From Paracoccus aerius (lineage in GTDB: Bacteria; Pseudomonadota; Alphaproteobacteria; Rhodobacterales; Rhodobacteraceae), in NCBI RefSeq assembly GCF_014656455.1, contig NZ_BNCL01000004.1, positions 62,001 through 126,000 on the forward strand: a stretch of 64,000 bases of DNA, read 5' to 3'. Both the position numbers and the translations under genes were made by a program. The notes under the pieces are model-generated. The model did no database searches. It was not told where the DNA came from and saw nothing but the letters and a program-made list of their open reading frames with translations. Below, piece by piece: positions 62,874 to 64,000 of this stretch (within the stretch, counting starts at the first letter, position 1; each line of letters begins with the position of its first letter).

Positions 62874-64000
62874 GATGCCATCTCCATAGGCGGGTTGGTG
62901 GTTTCCAGCCGCTCGGCGCAGGCATTCACGGCGTCGATGACGCGGCCGATCTCGGGTCCGGTCAGTTCGGGATAGATGGGCAGGGACAGCGTGGTGCGGG
63001 CATAGCGCTCGGCCACGGGGAAGCTGCCGGGTCCGGCCGCTAGGTCGGCATAGGCGGGCTGCAGGTGGACGGGCCGAAGATAATGGATGTTCGTGGCGAT
63101 GCCCGCATCCGACAGGGCCTGGCGCAGGGCATCCCGCTGGGGATGGCACAGGGCATAGACATGGCGCACATGGTCCGCCGGTCCCGCAGGCGAAGGCCGT
63201 TCCACCGCACCCGCCAACCCCTCGTCATAGGCCTGCGCCACCCGACGGCGGGCCGCGTTCCAGCCGTCCAGATAGCGCAGCTTGACGTCTAGGACCGCAC
63301 CCTGAACGGCATCCATCCGCAGGTTGTATCCGCGCAGCTCGTGGACCGAACGCTCGCGCTGCCCCCAGTCGCGCAGCATCCGCAGCCGCTCGGCCAGGGC
63401 ATCGTCGCTGGTGGTGATCGCCCCACCCTCGCCCGCGGCGCCGAGGTTCTTGCCAGGATAGAAGCTGAAACAGCCCATCGCGCCAAAGGCGCCGGCGCGG
63501 ACCCCGTCGCGTTCGGCCCCATGGGCCTGGCAGGCATCCTCGATCACGCACAGCCCGTGCTTTTCTGCAATGGCGCCGATTGCCGCCATGTCGGCAAGGC
63601 GACCGTGGAAATGGACCGGGACGACGGCGCGGGTGCGCGGGGTGATCGCCTTTTCCAGCTTCTCGGGATCCATGGTCAGGGTGCGGGGATCCACGTCGAC
63701 AAGAACCGGCGTCGCCCCGCAATAGGCAATGGCAGCCACCGTCGCGACAAAGGTGGTGGGCACCGTGATTACCTCGTCGCCCAGCTTGATGCCGGCCGCC
63801 AGCAGGGCCAGTTGCAGCGCCGCCGTTCCGCTGCTGACGGCGATCACATGCCGGGCGCCGCAATAGTCGGCAAAGCTCCGTTCGAACCGTTCGACCTGCT
63901 CGCCCAGGACATATTGCCCGCTGCGCAGGGTGGCCAGGACGGCGCCCTCAAGCTCGTCCTTGATGTCGCCATATTGCCGCCGCAGGTCCAGAAACGGGAT
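62870..64000 (-). CDS. DegT/DnrJ/EryC1-type sugar aminotransferase 2 (5' end outside the window)
   Basis: 377 codons visible; the gene continues beyond base 64000. PLP-enzyme motifs are clear: IPFLDLRRQYGDIKDELEGA at the visible N-terminus, VSSGTAALQLALLA, GDEVITVPTTFVATVAAI, CVIEDACQAHGAE and the Schiff-base Lys in FSFYPGKNLGAAGEGG. It is a second amino-sugar-forming transaminase, distinct from the first (different active-site loop), overlapping the epimerase gene by four bases. Two such enzymes in one operon suggest two amino sugars or two amination positions. Confidence 0.92.
   Translation of the reverse strand: MPFLDLRRQYGDIKDELEGAVLATLRSGQYVLGEQVERFERSFADYCGARHVIAVSSGTAALQLALLAAGIKLGDEVITVPTTFVATVAAIAYCGATPVLVDVDPRTLTMDPEKLEKAITPRTRAVVPVHFHGRLADMAAIGAIAEKHGLCVIEDACQAHGAERDGVRAGAFGAMGCFSFYPGKNLGAAGEGGAITTSDDALAERLRMLRDWGQRERSVHELRGYNLRMDAVQGAVLDVKLRYLDGWNAARRRVAQAYDEGLAGAVERPSPAGPADHVRHVYALCHPQRDALRQALSDAGIATNIHYLRPVHLQPAYADLAAGPGSFPVAERYARTTLSLPIYPELTGPEIGRVIDAVNACAERLETTNPPMEMAS

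Overview
The window is a continuous piece of a high-GC alphaproteobacterial chromosome, most likely Paracoccus or a close Rhodobacteraceae relative. The evidence is three C-terminal VPLPA-type sorting tails (a Rhodobacterales hallmark), alphaproteobacterial gene neighbourhoods (pyrB-pyrC'-plsY; uvrC/pgsA/moaD/moaE; der-bamB-TPR protein), a TRAP-rich gene content and a GC-rich codon style. No rRNA, CRISPR array, intact insertion sequence or phage gene was seen. One tRNA gene, tRNA-Arg(CCU), is present.

Layout. 1-5.1 kb: end of a membrane protein, then a minus-strand housekeeping run (der, a BamB-like lipoprotein, a membrane-anchored TPR protein, Fe-type sodB, a small Ala/Thr/Pro-rich membrane protein). 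5.3-10.5 kb: ccmI, ruvX, a DUF1289 mini-gene, pyrB, a metal-site-less dihydroorotase homologue (pyrC') and plsY, several with ATGA stop/start overlaps. 10.7-14.1 kb: an exported glycerophosphodiesterase with a VPLPA tail, a Tat-exported amidohydrolase with an N-terminal Cys cluster and a beta-barrel-like protein. 14.1-22.2 kb: gshA, moaE, moaD, pgsA, uvrC, an S49 peptidase with a coupled 43-aa membrane peptide and a LacI-type regulator, all on the minus strand.

22.3-24.7 kb is a small accessory islet beside tRNA-Arg(CCU). It holds a possible 54-aa peptide, a tandem pair of VPLPA-CTERM proteins, a winged-helix regulator remnant with an in-frame amber codon, and a 15-bp direct repeat. 24.7-32.6 kb is a catabolic locus: an RpiR regulator divergent from a TRAP transporter (small permease, large permease, binding protein), then a glutamine-synthetase-like ligase, an aldehyde dehydrogenase and an iron alcohol dehydrogenase. 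The set suggests import and oxidation of an amine- or alcohol-containing compound, possibly by gamma-glutamylation.

34.3-64 kb is dominated by exopolysaccharide genes. Two divergent blocks start near 47.4 kb. The minus-strand block has a Wzy-like polymerase, a phosphoglycosyl transferase, UDP-xylose synthase, a glycosyltransferase-TPR fusion and a Wzx flippase. The plus-strand block has an ExoF-like export protein, three glycosyltransferases, a chain-length protein with a degenerate kinase domain, GDP-mannose 4,6-dehydratase, GDP-fucose synthase and a WecG/TagA transferase. An acetyltransferase, a LuxR regulator with a receiver-like domain lacking its aspartate, a Crp/Fnr regulator and two DegT aminotransferases around an epimerase complete it. 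The core is bracketed by two large proteins that both carry DUF4082 domains: a 1382-aa protein with a dimethylformamidase-beta-like head, and a 682-aa beta-helix protein with a Gln-Pro linker. I regard this bracketing pair as the most interesting and least understood part of the window.
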